Shown here: in pieces, positions 1 to 8,643 of the stretch
Position numbering within the stretch: the stretch's first letter is position 1
Layout of the letters: the number at the start of each line of letters is the position of its first letter
Assembly (NCBI GenBank): GCA_014379305.1
Contig: JACMMB010000136.1
Coordinates: 1 to 19,725 of the forward strand
Direction: 5' to 3'
Origin: Akkermansiaceae bacterium
GTDB lineage: Bacteria; Verrucomicrobiota; Verrucomicrobiia; Verrucomicrobiales; Akkermansiaceae
DNA: 19,725 nucleotides
The notes under the pieces: generated by a model
Seen by the model: only the letters and a program-made list of their open reading frames with translations
The model's database searches: none
What the model was told of the DNA's origin: nothing
Position numbers and translations under genes: made by a program

Positions 1-215
1 GGGAAGATGTAATTTGCCGCGAAGTCTTCCTTGAGGTCGCCGATGAAGCACTTGGAGGCTCCGGTGCTGAGGGCCTTGGCTTCGAGGCCGTCGAGCTCGT
101 CGCCTTGGCCGACATCGGCACAGTAGGCGATGATTTCGGCGTTGTATTTGGCCTTGAGCCAGAGCAGGAGGACGGAGGTATCAAGACCCCCGGAGTAAGC
201 GACGACGATTTTCAT
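1..215 (-). CDS. argG: Argininosuccinate synthase, N-terminal part (runs off the left edge)
   Basis: This is the first 71 codons of argininosuccinate synthase, the cytosolic enzyme that joins citrulline and aspartate using ATP in arginine biosynthesis. The protein begins MKIVVAYSGGLDTSVLL; residues 6-14 (AYSGGLDTS) are the PP-loop ATP-binding motif of the N-type ATP pyrophosphatase family, and the following YCADVGQGDE stretch is typical of ArgG. The ATG at 213-215 gives the usual family N-terminus. No Shine-Dalgarno sequence is visible ahead of it. The 79-bp gap to the upstream lipoprotein gene contains a 7-bp stem-loop, so the two genes could share a transcript or argG could have its own leader. 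The rest of the gene lies outside the window. Confidence 0.95.
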   Translation of the reverse strand, partial: MKIVVAYSGGLDTSVLLLWLKAKYNAEIIAYCADVGQGDELDGLEAKALSTGASKCFIGDLKEDFAANYIF

Positions 216-241
216 GTGGCAGGAGGGAAGCAATCCGGGGG

Positions 242-262
242 GAAACTTCAACTCTAAGTTTC
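242..262 (-). other. Stem-loop in the argG leader
   Basis: A perfect 7-bp inverted repeat (GAAACTT / AAGTTTC, 7-nt loop) lies about 27 bp upstream of the argG start. It is followed on the minus strand by a run of C rather than T, so it does not look like an intrinsic terminator. It could be a leader structure or chance. Confidence 0.35.
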
Positions 263-294
263 GAAGCCCATTCCTCCAATTTTCCTAACAATCC

Positions 295-1245
295 CTAGAA
301 ACGTTGGCGCGATAGCCATTTTTCTATATCGCGGAAGATCGTTTCCCGCTTTGCGTCATACATGAGCAGATGGTAGGCATCGGGATAGTTTTTATAGGTC
401 TTGGAAACATTTTTTGGAATGCGTGAGACAAAGCCACGGACATCCGGGTCATCATTGAAATAGTCTTTTCCGCCATGCAGGACCAAAGTTGGAACTTCCA
501 GCTTGGAGGCACAATCGTTCATGCTGCCGATGAGATTGGTAAGCGTGCCGAGAAGCCGGAGGGTATGTGCCTGAATATTATAGGAATTTGTTTTTGATTG
601 TTCACCGTGTGTGGACTTTTGGGTCATTTGCACATCCTGTTGTCCCGCGAGGGAATCTATGGAAACCCTGGCCAAGGGAATGGTCGCGGCAGCCGCTTGG
701 ACGAGAGAAACTTTCCAAGGCTCGATGTCGTCCTTAAAACGGACAATGGGCGAGGAAAGCACGAGGGCGTCGCAAGGCGGCTTGCCTGCAGGCGCGGAGG
801 ATATGGCGTGAGCGGCGATCAATGCGCCCATACTTTCACCGAACCACACGATTTTCGCGTCCGGATGGCGTTCTTCAACGAGTTGGCTGAAGGCTTCAAG
901 ATCGACATACCACTCCGCAGGATTGCCAATGTCACCGCGGCGCTCCCTGATAGGGTCACTGCCTTGACCGCGGACTTCGTAGGCGTAGAGCGCGGTGCGA
1001 GGCCGGCGTTTAACCAGGTATTCCCCGAGGTTGGTGTAGTCCACGGAAGCACCACAGAAACCGTGTATGCCAATTATAACAATGTCAGGCTCGATATTTT
1101 TCCGCTTCCAAGTGCGATATCCGAATGTTTCAGAATCCGCCGGATTCGTTTTCGGGTTACTGACCTGATACGTGTCTGGCGCACAGCCAAAAAGGGCAAA
1201 ACCCCAGATGACGGCGAAAACAAGCTGTGGACATCTACAGGACAC
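295..1245 (-). CDS. Alpha/beta-hydrolase lipoprotein (monoacylglycerol lipase / lysophospholipase-like)
   Basis: A 316-residue serine hydrolase of the Hydrolase_4 type, probably cleaving a lipid ester or similar small ester at the cell envelope. The nucleophile elbow GESMG puts the catalytic Ser at 138; Asp261 (HGGKD) and His292 (DAYHLL) complete the triad, and HGF at 61-63 fits the oxyanion region. The N-terminus is a short hydrophobic segment ending LFGC, a lipobox with Cys21 as the lipidated residue, so I expect a lipoprotein. The start is GTG at 1243-1245: an in-frame stop lies about 40 bp upstream and the next in-frame ATG is Met139, inside the nucleophile motif. It is divergent from the alpha-2-macroglobulin gene and upstream of argG. 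The substrate cannot be read from the sequence. Confidence 0.85.
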   Translation of the reverse strand: MSCRCPQLVFAVIWGFALFGCAPDTYQVSNPKTNPADSETFGYRTWKRKNIEPDIVIIGIHGFCGASVDYTNLGEYLVKRRPRTALYAYEVRGQGSDPIRERRGDIGNPAEWYVDLEAFSQLVEERHPDAKIVWFGESMGALIAAHAISSAPAGKPPCDALVLSSPIVRFKDDIEPWKVSLVQAAAATIPLARVSIDSLAGQQDVQMTQKSTHGEQSKTNSYNIQAHTLRLLGTLTNLIGSMNDCASKLEVPTLVLHGGKDYFNDDPDVRGFVSRIPKNVSKTYKNYPDAYHLLMYDAKRETIFRDIEKWLSRQRF

Positions 1246-1325
1246 TTGGAAAAAATGCCTTAGTCGGGCGGATTATGCAACCCACAACCCCGGCATCAGA
1301 AACTCCGCCGGTCCTTTACAAAAAT

Positions 1326-1335
1326 ATTACGTAAT
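1326..1335. promoter_or_regulatory. 10-bp palindrome in the divergent intergenic region
   Basis: ATTACGTAAT is a perfect 10-bp palindrome in the 159-bp AT-rich gap between the divergent lipoprotein and alpha-2-macroglobulin genes. It could be an operator half of a regulated pair. No regulator gene lies beside it and no promoter hexamers can be assigned with confidence. Confidence 0.25.
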
Positions 1336-1350
1336 TCAGAGGTTTTTAAA

Positions 1351-1367
1351 TTTTCATTCGATGAAAA
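1351..1367. promoter_or_regulatory. 7-bp inverted repeat with 3-nt spacer in the divergent intergenic region
   Basis: TTTTCAT-TCG-ATGAAAA is a perfect inverted repeat 37 bp ahead of the alpha-2-macroglobulin start. It could be a protein-binding site or a small hairpin in the 5' leader. Its position between divergent genes favours a regulatory reading, but nothing in the sequence proves it. Confidence 0.3.
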
Positions 1368-1404
1368 CCGATTAGGAATTGCATCGTTGAAATAGCAATA
1401 AGCC

Positions 1405-4400
1405 ATGAAAATTCTCTCACTTCTATGCTCTTTATTTATCCTCCAGCCGGAGCTTTCGTATTCCGCACCCCGGCTGGTATTATCCACTCCCTCCCTGCTT
1501 CCTGAATCAAAAATCGATATCGTATTCGATCAGCCTATGGTCGAGGCGGACATTTTGGGAAAGGAAGTGCAAAACACTTTGGTAATCACCAAACCTTTAC
1601 TGGATGCGAAATTATTCTGGAAAGCTCCGACCGTCGCCGAGTTCCGTCCGGAGAAGATCCCGCAAATTGGAGCCGAATATCATTTTTCCCTGAAATCGGG
1701 AGTCAAACACCTGGATGGATCCGCGTTGAAGCAAGGGGAATTTGCCAGTGTGGCAACCGAGCGGTTCGGGATACACACTTCGTTAATTCCGGATCGCTGG
1801 TCGGAGAATTACACGCGGTCGACGGGGAGTTGGATGATCGTTTTCAATGATGATGTCGATCTCGCATCGATAGCGGGCTTCTTCAGTTTCACCTCGGAAG
1901 GAAAACAAAGAGTGGCGCCCCAGCTTAAATACGCGACCGCGGAGCAATCGGGATACTACAGAACGAATTATTTGACTTGGAAAAACCGGATCAAGCCGGA
2001 GGCGCAAATTGCTGATGTTCCTGCGGATAGCCTGATTAAGAATATTGTCATCGTTTCGCCGAATTCACCTCTACCGATAGCAAAATTATGGGAGCTGCAG
2101 GTTCTCAAAGGTCTTCCCAATATGGGCAAATCCGCAAGTCTAGGAGAGGATGTTTCCTATCAAATCGGCGAGGTTGAGCCGTTTAAAATCCTGGGGGTCG
2201 ATGGCCAGCTGACAGCGAGTTCCCCACGGAGGATTACGGTTGGATTCAATCAAGTTCTACCAAAGGAGATTTCCGAGGAATTGGTCTCCATCGTGCCAGA
2301 ACCAAAAAACCTGAGTATGACAGTGTTTGAAAAAACGCTGACTCTCAACGGGGATTTTTCACAGGACGATACTTACACGGTCAGTGTCAGGGACGTCGAA
2401 TCCCTCGATAAGCAGCCGCTTGGCAATGCTGGAAACTTCGAGGTGAAGTTCGAGCGGCTGTCCGCACAACTTTCGCTTCCCTCTGAGGATGAGGCGCAAC
2501 TTGCCCATGGATTGCGGAAATACGCGGTCGATACGGTCAATCTCTCCAAAGTCAAAATCCGCATCAAAAAACTTAACGGAAAAGGCCTGGTGCGGACCTA
2601 TCAAGGATACCGGAACTATTCAGGACGGGGTCCGAATTACAAGGGAATCGAACCCGTTTCCGTGATTCCGTACGCGCTAATCCCCGGCAAGACGATAGTT
2701 GAGAAGGAAATAGATCTCGGCATAGCAGTGGATACCGGAAAACTCCTTGAGTTGGCATGGGACGAACTGCTCCCGAAAGATGCCAAATGTGCGACGCTGT
2801 TTCTCGATGTCATAGGAATACCGCATCCTGAGGCTGCGGAAAAAGGAAGACGCAACGCCCAAGCGATCATCCAGCTGACTGACATTGGGTTGGCCTGGAA
2901 ATCGACTGATCAATCGGCACTCGTTTACGCATTTTCATGCCAGACGGGGAAGCCACTTCCCGGAGTGAAAATCGAAGTTTTCGGTGAGGATGCCAGCCAA
3001 ATGGTGGAAGCATCGACCGACGCGAATGGAATTGCCACCGTGCCTCGTAAAAAATCCATGCGTCATCTGCAGGCGACGCTCGCCGGGGATTCCTATACGG
3101 TTGCTTTTGACAAAACTCTGTCGGAGGTCGGCATGTGGCATTTTCCCGTTCGCCATTCATGGATGAAGCAGCTGCCGGAAAGTCGCAGGGCATTTCTATT
3201 CACCGACCGATCATTGTATCGCCCTGGTGAGCGGGTCCGGATCAAAGGCATCGTCCGCGATCAACTAGGCAATGCCATCGCCCTCGGTAAAAAAGCGACC
3301 GCACGAATCGTGATCATCGATCCGGAGGAAAAGGAAATTTTCACCAAACCTGTCGAGCTCTCCGCTTTGGGTTCCTTCGATCTTATCTACACACTCCCCG
3401 AAATAAAAACGGGTGATCACACGATCAAACTGGAATTTCCAGACGAACTTGAAATTGCCAAGGCTACCGAGGACTGGGAAAAGCAAATCGCGTTGACTGA
3501 AAACGCGTCATTCAGCCTGCCATTGAAGGTTGAGGAATTCAGAAGGAATACATTCGAGATCGTCCAGGGCATCGATAATCCGGCTATCGGTGCGAGTGAG
3601 ATCGGTGCGAAGCTTGCAGCCACATACTATCAAGGCCAGCCGGTCGCTGCTGGCAAAGCCTCCACTTTTTCCCAGGTCACGACCGTTAATCCCTACCCGG
3701 AACGGTATCGGGATTTTCTCTTCGGGAGCCATCGGTTGGACGACTGGCGTTACTGGTATAATTATTTCGGTTACCGGGATCAAAATGAGGAAACTACGGT
3801 TTCCAGTGCTTCCTTCACTTCCAGCCAAGTCCTGTCACAGGAAGGCCGGACGGATATCCAGGTGAAACTTCCGAAAGGAGATTTTCCGGCAACTCAGGAA
3901 GTCTTGATTTCAACGGAAGTCACCGATGCCAATAACCAGACCCTCACCGCGAAATCCTCGACGATCGTTCATCCCGCCGCGCTCTACGCAGGGATTTCCA
4001 GAGTGGACCGGCTGATTCGTGTTGGCGAAAAAACGCCTTTCAAGCTTGTTGTTACCGATACGGAGGGGGAGCCGGCGAAGGAGGCTGTCACACTTTCGGC
4101 AATCCTCAGCCGCCAACTGCATACGACCACCAAAACCACCAATGCCAACGGAGACACCGTCACCGAAAGCGAAGCGGGTGAGGAAATAATATCTACTACA
4201 GAAGTCGTAGTTCCAGCCGAAGCTTCCGCTGCCGAGGGATTTCCATTCCCTTTCTCACCGGTAAATCCCGGACTTCATTTCCTGACAGTCAAGGGCACTG
4301 ACTCCGAGGGTCGTGAATTCGCCACGGTCAGCCGTTTTCACGTTTACGGAGCCGATGAGTTTCCATGGGAATATGAGGATGGAATACGCATCAAACTCGT

Positions 4401-7122
4401 TTCTGAAAAAAAATCCTACAAGCCGGGTGATGTCGCGCGTGTCCTGGTCCTGTCGCCTATCGAAGGCACCGCCCTGGTCACCGTGGAGCGCGAAAAAGTG
4501 CTCAGTTCATTTCTCACTGAGATCAAGGCGGAGAATCCGGTGATTGAAATTCCGCTCGGCGATGAGCATGCGCCAAATGCTTTTGTTTCGATCCTGATCG
4601 TCAAAGGTGCGGGAGAATCCGCGCGCGAGATCAAGGAACCGCAGCTTCGGCTGGGTTATTGCGAGCTCATTGTCGAGAACCAGCGTGATCGTTTGCAAGT
4701 TGCCATCTCCGCGCCTGAGGAAAATTATCGGCCCGGCAGCGAGATTGAACTCGGCGGCACGGTAAGATTCCCTGGCAACAAGCCGGCGGAAAATGCGGAA
4801 GTAATCCTCTACGCGGTCGATGAGGGCACCCTGGCCGTTATGGGATATGACACGCCGGATCCGATGGACTTCTTTTACGATCCTCGAACGCTATCGGTTA
4901 GTGCGGGAACCTCTTTCCAAACTTTTCTTTCGGAAAATGCTGAAATGCGTTCCTTTTCGAACAAAGGATTTTTCATCGGAGGTGGAGGCGATTTGAGTAA
5001 ATTGGCTGAACTTTACAGAAAAAACTTTGACCCTTGCGCAGCTTGGGCGCCGACTTTGACAACCGATGCCGAAGGAAAATTTTCCCACCGTTTCAAGCTA
5101 CCGGATACGCTGACGCGGTATCGCGTAATCGCCATCGCCCATCACAAAAGCGCGAGTTTCGGACATTCTGAATCCGCAATCGTGGTGAAAAAGCCTTTGA
5201 TGCTTGAGCCGAAATTGCCTCGTTTCGCACATCAGGGGGATTTGCTCTCAACGCAAGTCATGGTGCAAAACGCGTCCGAGCATACGGCGACATGGGAAGT
5301 CACTTGCACAATCGGTGATGGTTTGGAAACGCCGATTGCCGCAATCCAAGGATCATCCCAACAGACACTGACGCTCGCTCCCAATGCATCTTCCGTCCTC
5401 GCCTATCCGATGCGTGTCGATAACACCGGCGATGTGAAAATCTCTTTCAGCGCCAAGCCGATCTCCATGGCGGACGGGGTGCTCAGCCCCAAACTGACCG
5501 CATCCCTGTCCGATGCGGTTGAGGAAACCTTTGTTTCCCATTTTCCGATGCCATTGCTGCGCCAGGTGAAATCCATACGGCTTGCTGCCAATACCGGGAT
5601 CGATCTTCGGGATCATTTGAGTAAGGAAATGCAAGCGGCGACTGGCTCCATCGGACTCGAATTTGCCCGTTCGCCTTTGATAGAAGCCTCCTCATCAATC
5701 GACTATCTCCTGCAATATCCATATGGCTGCGCGGAGCAAACCAGCTCCTCATTGATGCCTTGGCTGGCGGTGAAAAATTTGAAACCGTATGTTCCCGCGT
5801 TCGCGAAACGGAATGATAAGGACGTTAACAAGTCAATCCAGACAGGTGTAAGCCGTCTTCTCAGCATGCAACGGCCAGATGGTTCCTTCGGTTACTGGCC
5901 GGGTGACTCGGTGACGAATGACTGGGTGACCCCATATGCTGGAATGGTGCTGACCTTGGCCTCGAAAAACGGTGGCAACGTTCCTCCTTCAGCACTCGAA
6001 AGCCTCAGCCAGTATCTCATCCAATCGCTGCGCGGCGCTGGTGAAGCCAGGAGTTCTTACGAACTCGAGAACCTCGCACGCTCTCTCTACACCCTTGCTT
6101 TGCTCGATAAATCCCAGCCTCCTTACCACTCATTAATGGCGGAAAAACTGCCATTAATGAGCGATACCGCACGAGCGCTCCTGGCTGCTGCGATGGCTGT
6201 TAGCTCGGAAGCCAGTCCGAAAGTCCTGGCTGTTGCCAAGGGTATTCTCACCTCGAATACTCCTTATAAACCTCTTGAAATGGGCGGCTATTGGTCACCG
6301 GGTAATTCAGATCCCGCCCTCAGGCTGATTGCCTGGATGGCCATTGACCCTGATGCGGAGGAAACCCACAAGGCTCTCGAAAAACTTCTCGGTGAGCGCA
6401 ATCCATACGGTCATTGGCGCAGCACCTGGGTCAACGGCTGGAGCCTGCTCGCCCTTTCCCATTATGCATCCAACGAATCCTTTTCAGATACACCCGCCCG
6501 ATTGGTTCTTGAAACCAACGAAGGTGCGGAGGATATCGTCTTGAGCAAAGATCACCCGTCCGACACCCGCTCTTTCCCACTGACCCCGGCAACCGGATTC
6601 AAAGTCAATAGCTCCGAGCCGGCTTACCTGCGTATGAAAGTTGCGGCCAAGCCGGCCATCGCACCCCTTGCGGCGGTCGCCAAAAACGGCCTGTCGATTA
6701 ACCGCTTCTACGAAAAAATTCTCCCAAGCGGCCAGACCAACGTTCTCCGGCAACCTGCTCTCGGCGATCTCATTCGAGTGACTTTGCAAGTGACCTTGCC
6801 AAAGGACAACACCCGTTACCTTGTCGTTGATGACCCTCTGCCAGCGATTTTTGAAACCGTGAACTCGGATTTCGCCACCCAGAGCAGTGCGCAAAACGTC
6901 CGGACCAGTGACAAGGATTGGAACATCTCCCACTCCGAACTACGCTCGGATCGCGCGGTCTTCTTCATGGATCACGTATATAATAAAGGCACTTACAAGG
7001 TCACTTATCTTGTCCGCTGCACGATGGCTGGCGATGTGAACACGCCACCAGCCAAAGTTGAATCCATGTACGAGCCGGAAAATTTCGCTCTCTCAGCTTC
7101 ACAGAAATTTGTCACCAATTGA
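1405..7122 (+). CDS. Bacterial alpha-2-macroglobulin family protease trap
   Basis: A 1905-residue secreted member of the bacterial alpha-2-macroglobulins, which trap attacking proteases through a bait region and a reactive thioester. The first 20 residues look like a Sec signal peptide (cleavage near SYS-A). There is no lipobox in the usual place, unlike the E. coli YfhM homologue. MG2-like sequence with DRSLYRPGE is near 600, bait-region domain sequence begins near 995, and the A2M domain (RKNFDP, KLPDTLTRYRV) is near 1205-1295. The thioester motif GCAEQ has Cys1442 and Gln1445 intact within a helical thioester domain of about 1415-1700. A receptor-binding-like C-terminus closes the protein. 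No pbpC (PBP1C), the common partner of this family, is adjacent. No Shine-Dalgarno sequence precedes the ATG. Confidence 0.93.
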   Translation: MKILSLLCSLFILQPELSYSAPRLVLSTPSLLPESKIDIVFDQPMVEADILGKEVQNTLVITKPLLDAKLFWKAPTVAEFRPEKIPQIGAEYHFSLKSGVKHLDGSALKQGEFASVATERFGIHTSLIPDRWSENYTRSTGSWMIVFNDDVDLASIAGFFSFTSEGKQRVAPQLKYATAEQSGYYRTNYLTWKNRIKPEAQIADVPADSLIKNIVIVSPNSPLPIAKLWELQVLKGLPNMGKSASLGEDVSYQIGEVEPFKILGVDGQLTASSPRRITVGFNQVLPKEISEELVSIVPEPKNLSMTVFEKTLTLNGDFSQDDTYTVSVRDVESLDKQPLGNAGNFEVKFERLSAQLSLPSEDEAQLAHGLRKYAVDTVNLSKVKIRIKKLNGKGLVRTYQGYRNYSGRGPNYKGIEPVSVIPYALIPGKTIVEKEIDLGIAVDTGKLLELAWDELLPKDAKCATLFLDVIGIPHPEAAEKGRRNAQAIIQLTDIGLAWKSTDQSALVYAFSCQTGKPLPGVKIEVFGEDASQMVEASTDANGIATVPRKKSMRHLQATLAGDSYTVAFDKTLSEVGMWHFPVRHSWMKQLPESRRAFLFTDRSLYRPGERVRIKGIVRDQLGNAIALGKKATARIVIIDPEEKEIFTKPVELSALGSFDLIYTLPEIKTGDHTIKLEFPDELEIAKATEDWEKQIALTENASFSLPLKVEEFRRNTFEIVQGIDNPAIGASEIGAKLAATYYQGQPVAAGKASTFSQVTTVNPYPERYRDFLFGSHRLDDWRYWYNYFGYRDQNEETTVSSASFTSSQVLSQEGRTDIQVKLPKGDFPATQEVLISTEVTDANNQTLTAKSSTIVHPAALYAGISRVDRLIRVGEKTPFKLVVTDTEGEPAKEAVTLSAILSRQLHTTTKTTNANGDTVTESEAGEEIISTTEVVVPAEASAAEGFPFPFSPVNPGLHFLTVKGTDSEGREFATVSRFHVYGADEFPWEYEDGIRIKLVSEKKSYKPGDVARVLVLSPIEGTALVTVEREKVLSSFLTEIKAENPVIEIPLGDEHAPNAFVSILIVKGAGESAREIKEPQLRLGYCELIVENQRDRLQVAISAPEENYRPGSEIELGGTVRFPGNKPAENAEVILYAVDEGTLAVMGYDTPDPMDFFYDPRTLSVSAGTSFQTFLSENAEMRSFSNKGFFIGGGGDLSKLAELYRKNFDPCAAWAPTLTTDAEGKFSHRFKLPDTLTRYRVIAIAHHKSASFGHSESAIVVKKPLMLEPKLPRFAHQGDLLSTQVMVQNASEHTATWEVTCTIGDGLETPIAAIQGSSQQTLTLAPNASSVLAYPMRVDNTGDVKISFSAKPISMADGVLSPKLTASLSDAVEETFVSHFPMPLLRQVKSIRLAANTGIDLRDHLSKEMQAATGSIGLEFARSPLIEASSSIDYLLQYPYGCAEQTSSSLMPWLAVKNLKPYVPAFAKRNDKDVNKSIQTGVSRLLSMQRPDGSFGYWPGDSVTNDWVTPYAGMVLTLASKNGGNVPPSALESLSQYLIQSLRGAGEARSSYELENLARSLYTLALLDKSQPPYHSLMAEKLPLMSDTARALLAAAMAVSSEASPKVLAVAKGILTSNTPYKPLEMGGYWSPGNSDPALRLIAWMAIDPDAEETHKALEKLLGERNPYGHWRSTWVNGWSLLALSHYASNESFSDTPARLVLETNEGAEDIVLSKDHPSDTRSFPLTPATGFKVNSSEPAYLRMKVAAKPAIAPLAAVAKNGLSINRFYEKILPSGQTNVLRQPALGDLIRVTLQVTLPKDNTRYLVVDDPLPAIFETVNSDFATQSSAQNVRTSDKDWNISHSELRSDRAVFFMDHVYNKGTYKVTYLVRCTMAGDVNTPPAKVESMYEPENFALSASQKFVTN
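6129..6161. repeat. 12-bp-arm perfect hairpin inside the alpha-2-macroglobulin gene
   Basis: CTCATTAATGGC (6129-6140) and GCCATTAATGAG (6150-6161) are perfect reverse complements around a 9-nt loop. The hairpin lies in the coding sequence of the thioester domain and leaves the frame open. It has no T-run behind it, so it is not a standard terminator. Confidence 0.7.
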
Positions 7123-7231
7123 GTTCCACCACAGGCAAATACCTGCTGCGGCCTGGCATGTTCAACTAAGAATTGTTTCCGCTTGCTGACATAGCATGCA
7201 AATGCTTGCTTCTGCGCCGCACCATATATGT

Positions 7232-7306
7232 GCCGCTGTAGCTCAGGGGTAGAGCAGCTCATTCGTAATGAGCAGGTCGTCGGTTCAAATCCGACCAGCG
7301 GCTCCA
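7232..7306 (+). tRNA. tRNA-Thr (anticodon CGT)
   Basis: A complete cloverleaf can be drawn: acceptor GCCGCTG/CAGCGGC, D arm GCTC...GAGC, anticodon stem GCTCA/TGAGC with loop TTCGTAA (anticodon CGT, reading ACG), T arm GTCGG-TTCAAAT-CCGAC, discriminator T and an encoded CCA end. It sits between the alpha-2-macroglobulin and CAP-lipoprotein genes. Confidence 0.95.
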
Positions 7307-7371
7307 TAATTTCCATTGCCCGAACCCATATGGCATAATTTATCCAAGGAATATGATTGTATTCACTTCCT

Positions 7372-7396
7372 AAAGGTAAATAACCCTTTGTTTTTT
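7372..7396 (+). terminator. Possible weak intrinsic terminator
   Basis: A 5-bp stem (AAAGG/CCTTT, 8-nt loop) is followed by G and six T, about 65 bp downstream of tRNA-Thr and about 50 bp ahead of the CAP gene. The stem is short and AT-rich, so this is only a candidate. Confidence 0.3.
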
Positions 7397-7445
7397 AAAA
7401 ATCTTTACAACTGGCATAAAAAATGTTTCATGCCCGTCGTCCCAC

Positions 7446-8006
7446 ATGAAAAAACTACCCAACATCAAATTGCTCGCCATTGCTCTCGCCGGAGTTCTGG
7501 CTTCCTGCTCGACATCCCCTGAAACCACAAGGATTCCCGTGTCCTCGACAATGGGGCCGGACAAATCGCTGACTTCACAGGTATTCAACGAGGTGAACTC
7601 TTACCGAAACGCCAAGGGGGCAGGTACACTTAAGCGTCATCCGGGGCTTGATCGACTAGCGCAGCAGCATTCAGAATATCTTTTAAAAAATCGTGGAAAA
7701 TTTGATATTTATGGAAAAAATGTGAGCCACATGGGATTTGAGGGTCGTACTCTTGCCGCCCGCCAAGCTTATAAAATCAACTCCTTGGCAGAAAATGTGG
7801 CCTCCGCTTCAAATGCTTCATCCAAGCATCTGGTTGACCTCTGGGCCAGTTCGGAAGGCCATAACCATAATATGAAAAGCGATTGGAATTGCACAGGCAT
7901 CGGTATCGCAGTGGATACGGATGGAATGGTCTTCGCGACGCAGCTTTTCGGTTCTGCCGCAAGCAGCAGTCATATGGAAATGACAAACCGCTTTAATCGT
8001 CTGTAG
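7446..8006 (+). CDS. CAP (SCP/PR1-like) domain lipoprotein
   Basis: A 186-residue envelope lipoprotein with one CAP domain. Residues 1-21 are a signal peptide ending in the lipobox LASC, with Cys21 as the lipidated residue. The CAP domain spans about 43-170: VFNEVNSYRN opens it, QQHS supplies His75, AENVA supplies Glu116, and SSEGHNHNM supplies Glu137 and His139. These are residues of the conserved CAP cavity. The family binds lipids or metals in some members, and the role of bacterial members is mostly unknown. The stop codon TAG at 8004-8006 overlaps the ribosome-binding site of rnhB, so the two are probably co-transcribed. No Shine-Dalgarno sequence precedes its own ATG. Confidence 0.88.
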   Translation: MKKLPNIKLLAIALAGVLASCSTSPETTRIPVSSTMGPDKSLTSQVFNEVNSYRNAKGAGTLKRHPGLDRLAQQHSEYLLKNRGKFDIYGKNVSHMGFEGRTLAARQAYKINSLAENVASASNASSKHLVDLWASSEGHNHNMKSDWNCTGIGIAVDTDGMVFATQLFGSAASSSHMEMTNRFNRL

Positions 8007-8010
8007 GAAA
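8005..8010 (+). promoter_or_regulatory. Ribosome-binding site of rnhB
   Basis: AGGAAA lies 6 nt ahead of a GTG start and overlaps the stop codon of the CAP gene. It supports the GTG at 8017 as the rnhB start and is the only convincing Shine-Dalgarno sequence in the window. Confidence 0.6.
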
Positions 8011-8016
8011 TTTGCG

Positions 8017-8643
8017 GTGCCGAGTTTCGATCACGAAGATGATCTTGTGACGCGGGGATTTGCGAAGGTCGCAGGTGTTGATGAAGCTGGCAGAGGGCCG
8101 CTCGCAGGACCTGTGGCGGCGGCGGCGGTGATCCTGCCTCGAACTGTTGTTTTCCAAGGCTTGGAAGATTCCAAAAAACTCTCGAAAAACCACCGGGAAA
8201 GCCTTTATGCGCGGATAAGCAGCCACGCCGAAGTGGTTTGGGCGGTCGCCTTGGTGGAGCCCGCACGGATCGATGCCATTAATATTTTACAGGCCACCCA
8301 TCTCGCCATGCGATTGGCGCTCGAATCACTTTCAGAACTGCCGGACATCGCCTTGGTCGATGGCTTGCCGGTGAAAGGTCTTGCCATCCATCATCAATCA
8401 TTGGTGAAAGGGGACAGGCTATCCTTTTCCATTTCGGCCGCGAGTGTGATTGCGAAAGTGACAAGGGATCGTTTCATGGCCAGGCTTCACGAAGAATTTC
8501 CCGTGTATGGTTTCGCAACAAACCAAGGCTATGGCACGCGGGAACACCTCAACGCACTCCAGAAACATGGGCCTTGTTGCCATCATCGTCGGTCGTTTCA
8601 GCCGGTATCTCAACTCTCCCTTCCATTCGCAGACCGGCTCTAG
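8017..8643 (+). CDS. rnhB: Ribonuclease HII
   Basis: A 208-residue cytosolic endonuclease that cuts RNA in RNA-DNA hybrids and single ribonucleotides in DNA. The hallmark VDEAGRGPLAGPV gives Asp22 and Glu23. DSKKLS (51-56), Asp115 in VDG, the helix AASVIAKVTRD (141-151, with Asp151) and GYGTREH (171-177) complete the RNase HII signature. The length is typical. Translation starts at GTG 8017, chosen by the AGGAAA ribosome-binding site and by the next in-frame Met being at residue 98. It follows the CAP gene with a 10-bp gap, and yraN begins inside its 3' end, the usual rnhB-yraN order. Confidence 0.96.
   Translation: MPSFDHEDDLVTRGFAKVAGVDEAGRGPLAGPVAAAAVILPRTVVFQGLEDSKKLSKNHRESLYARISSHAEVVWAVALVEPARIDAINILQATHLAMRLALESLSELPDIALVDGLPVKGLAIHHQSLVKGDRLSFSISAASVIAKVTRDRFMARLHEEFPVYGFATNQGYGTREHLNALQKHGPCCHHRRSFQPVSQLSLPFADRL

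Noticed and set aside
598..1263. 221-codon plus-strand open frame opposite the alpha/beta hydrolase
   Set aside because: The minus strand carries the catalytic triad and lipobox; the plus frame has no family features.
1405..1464. Alpha-2-macroglobulin as a lipoprotein through LSLLC
   Set aside because: Cys8 is too close to the N-terminus for a signal peptidase II site; the hydrophobic stretch continues past it.
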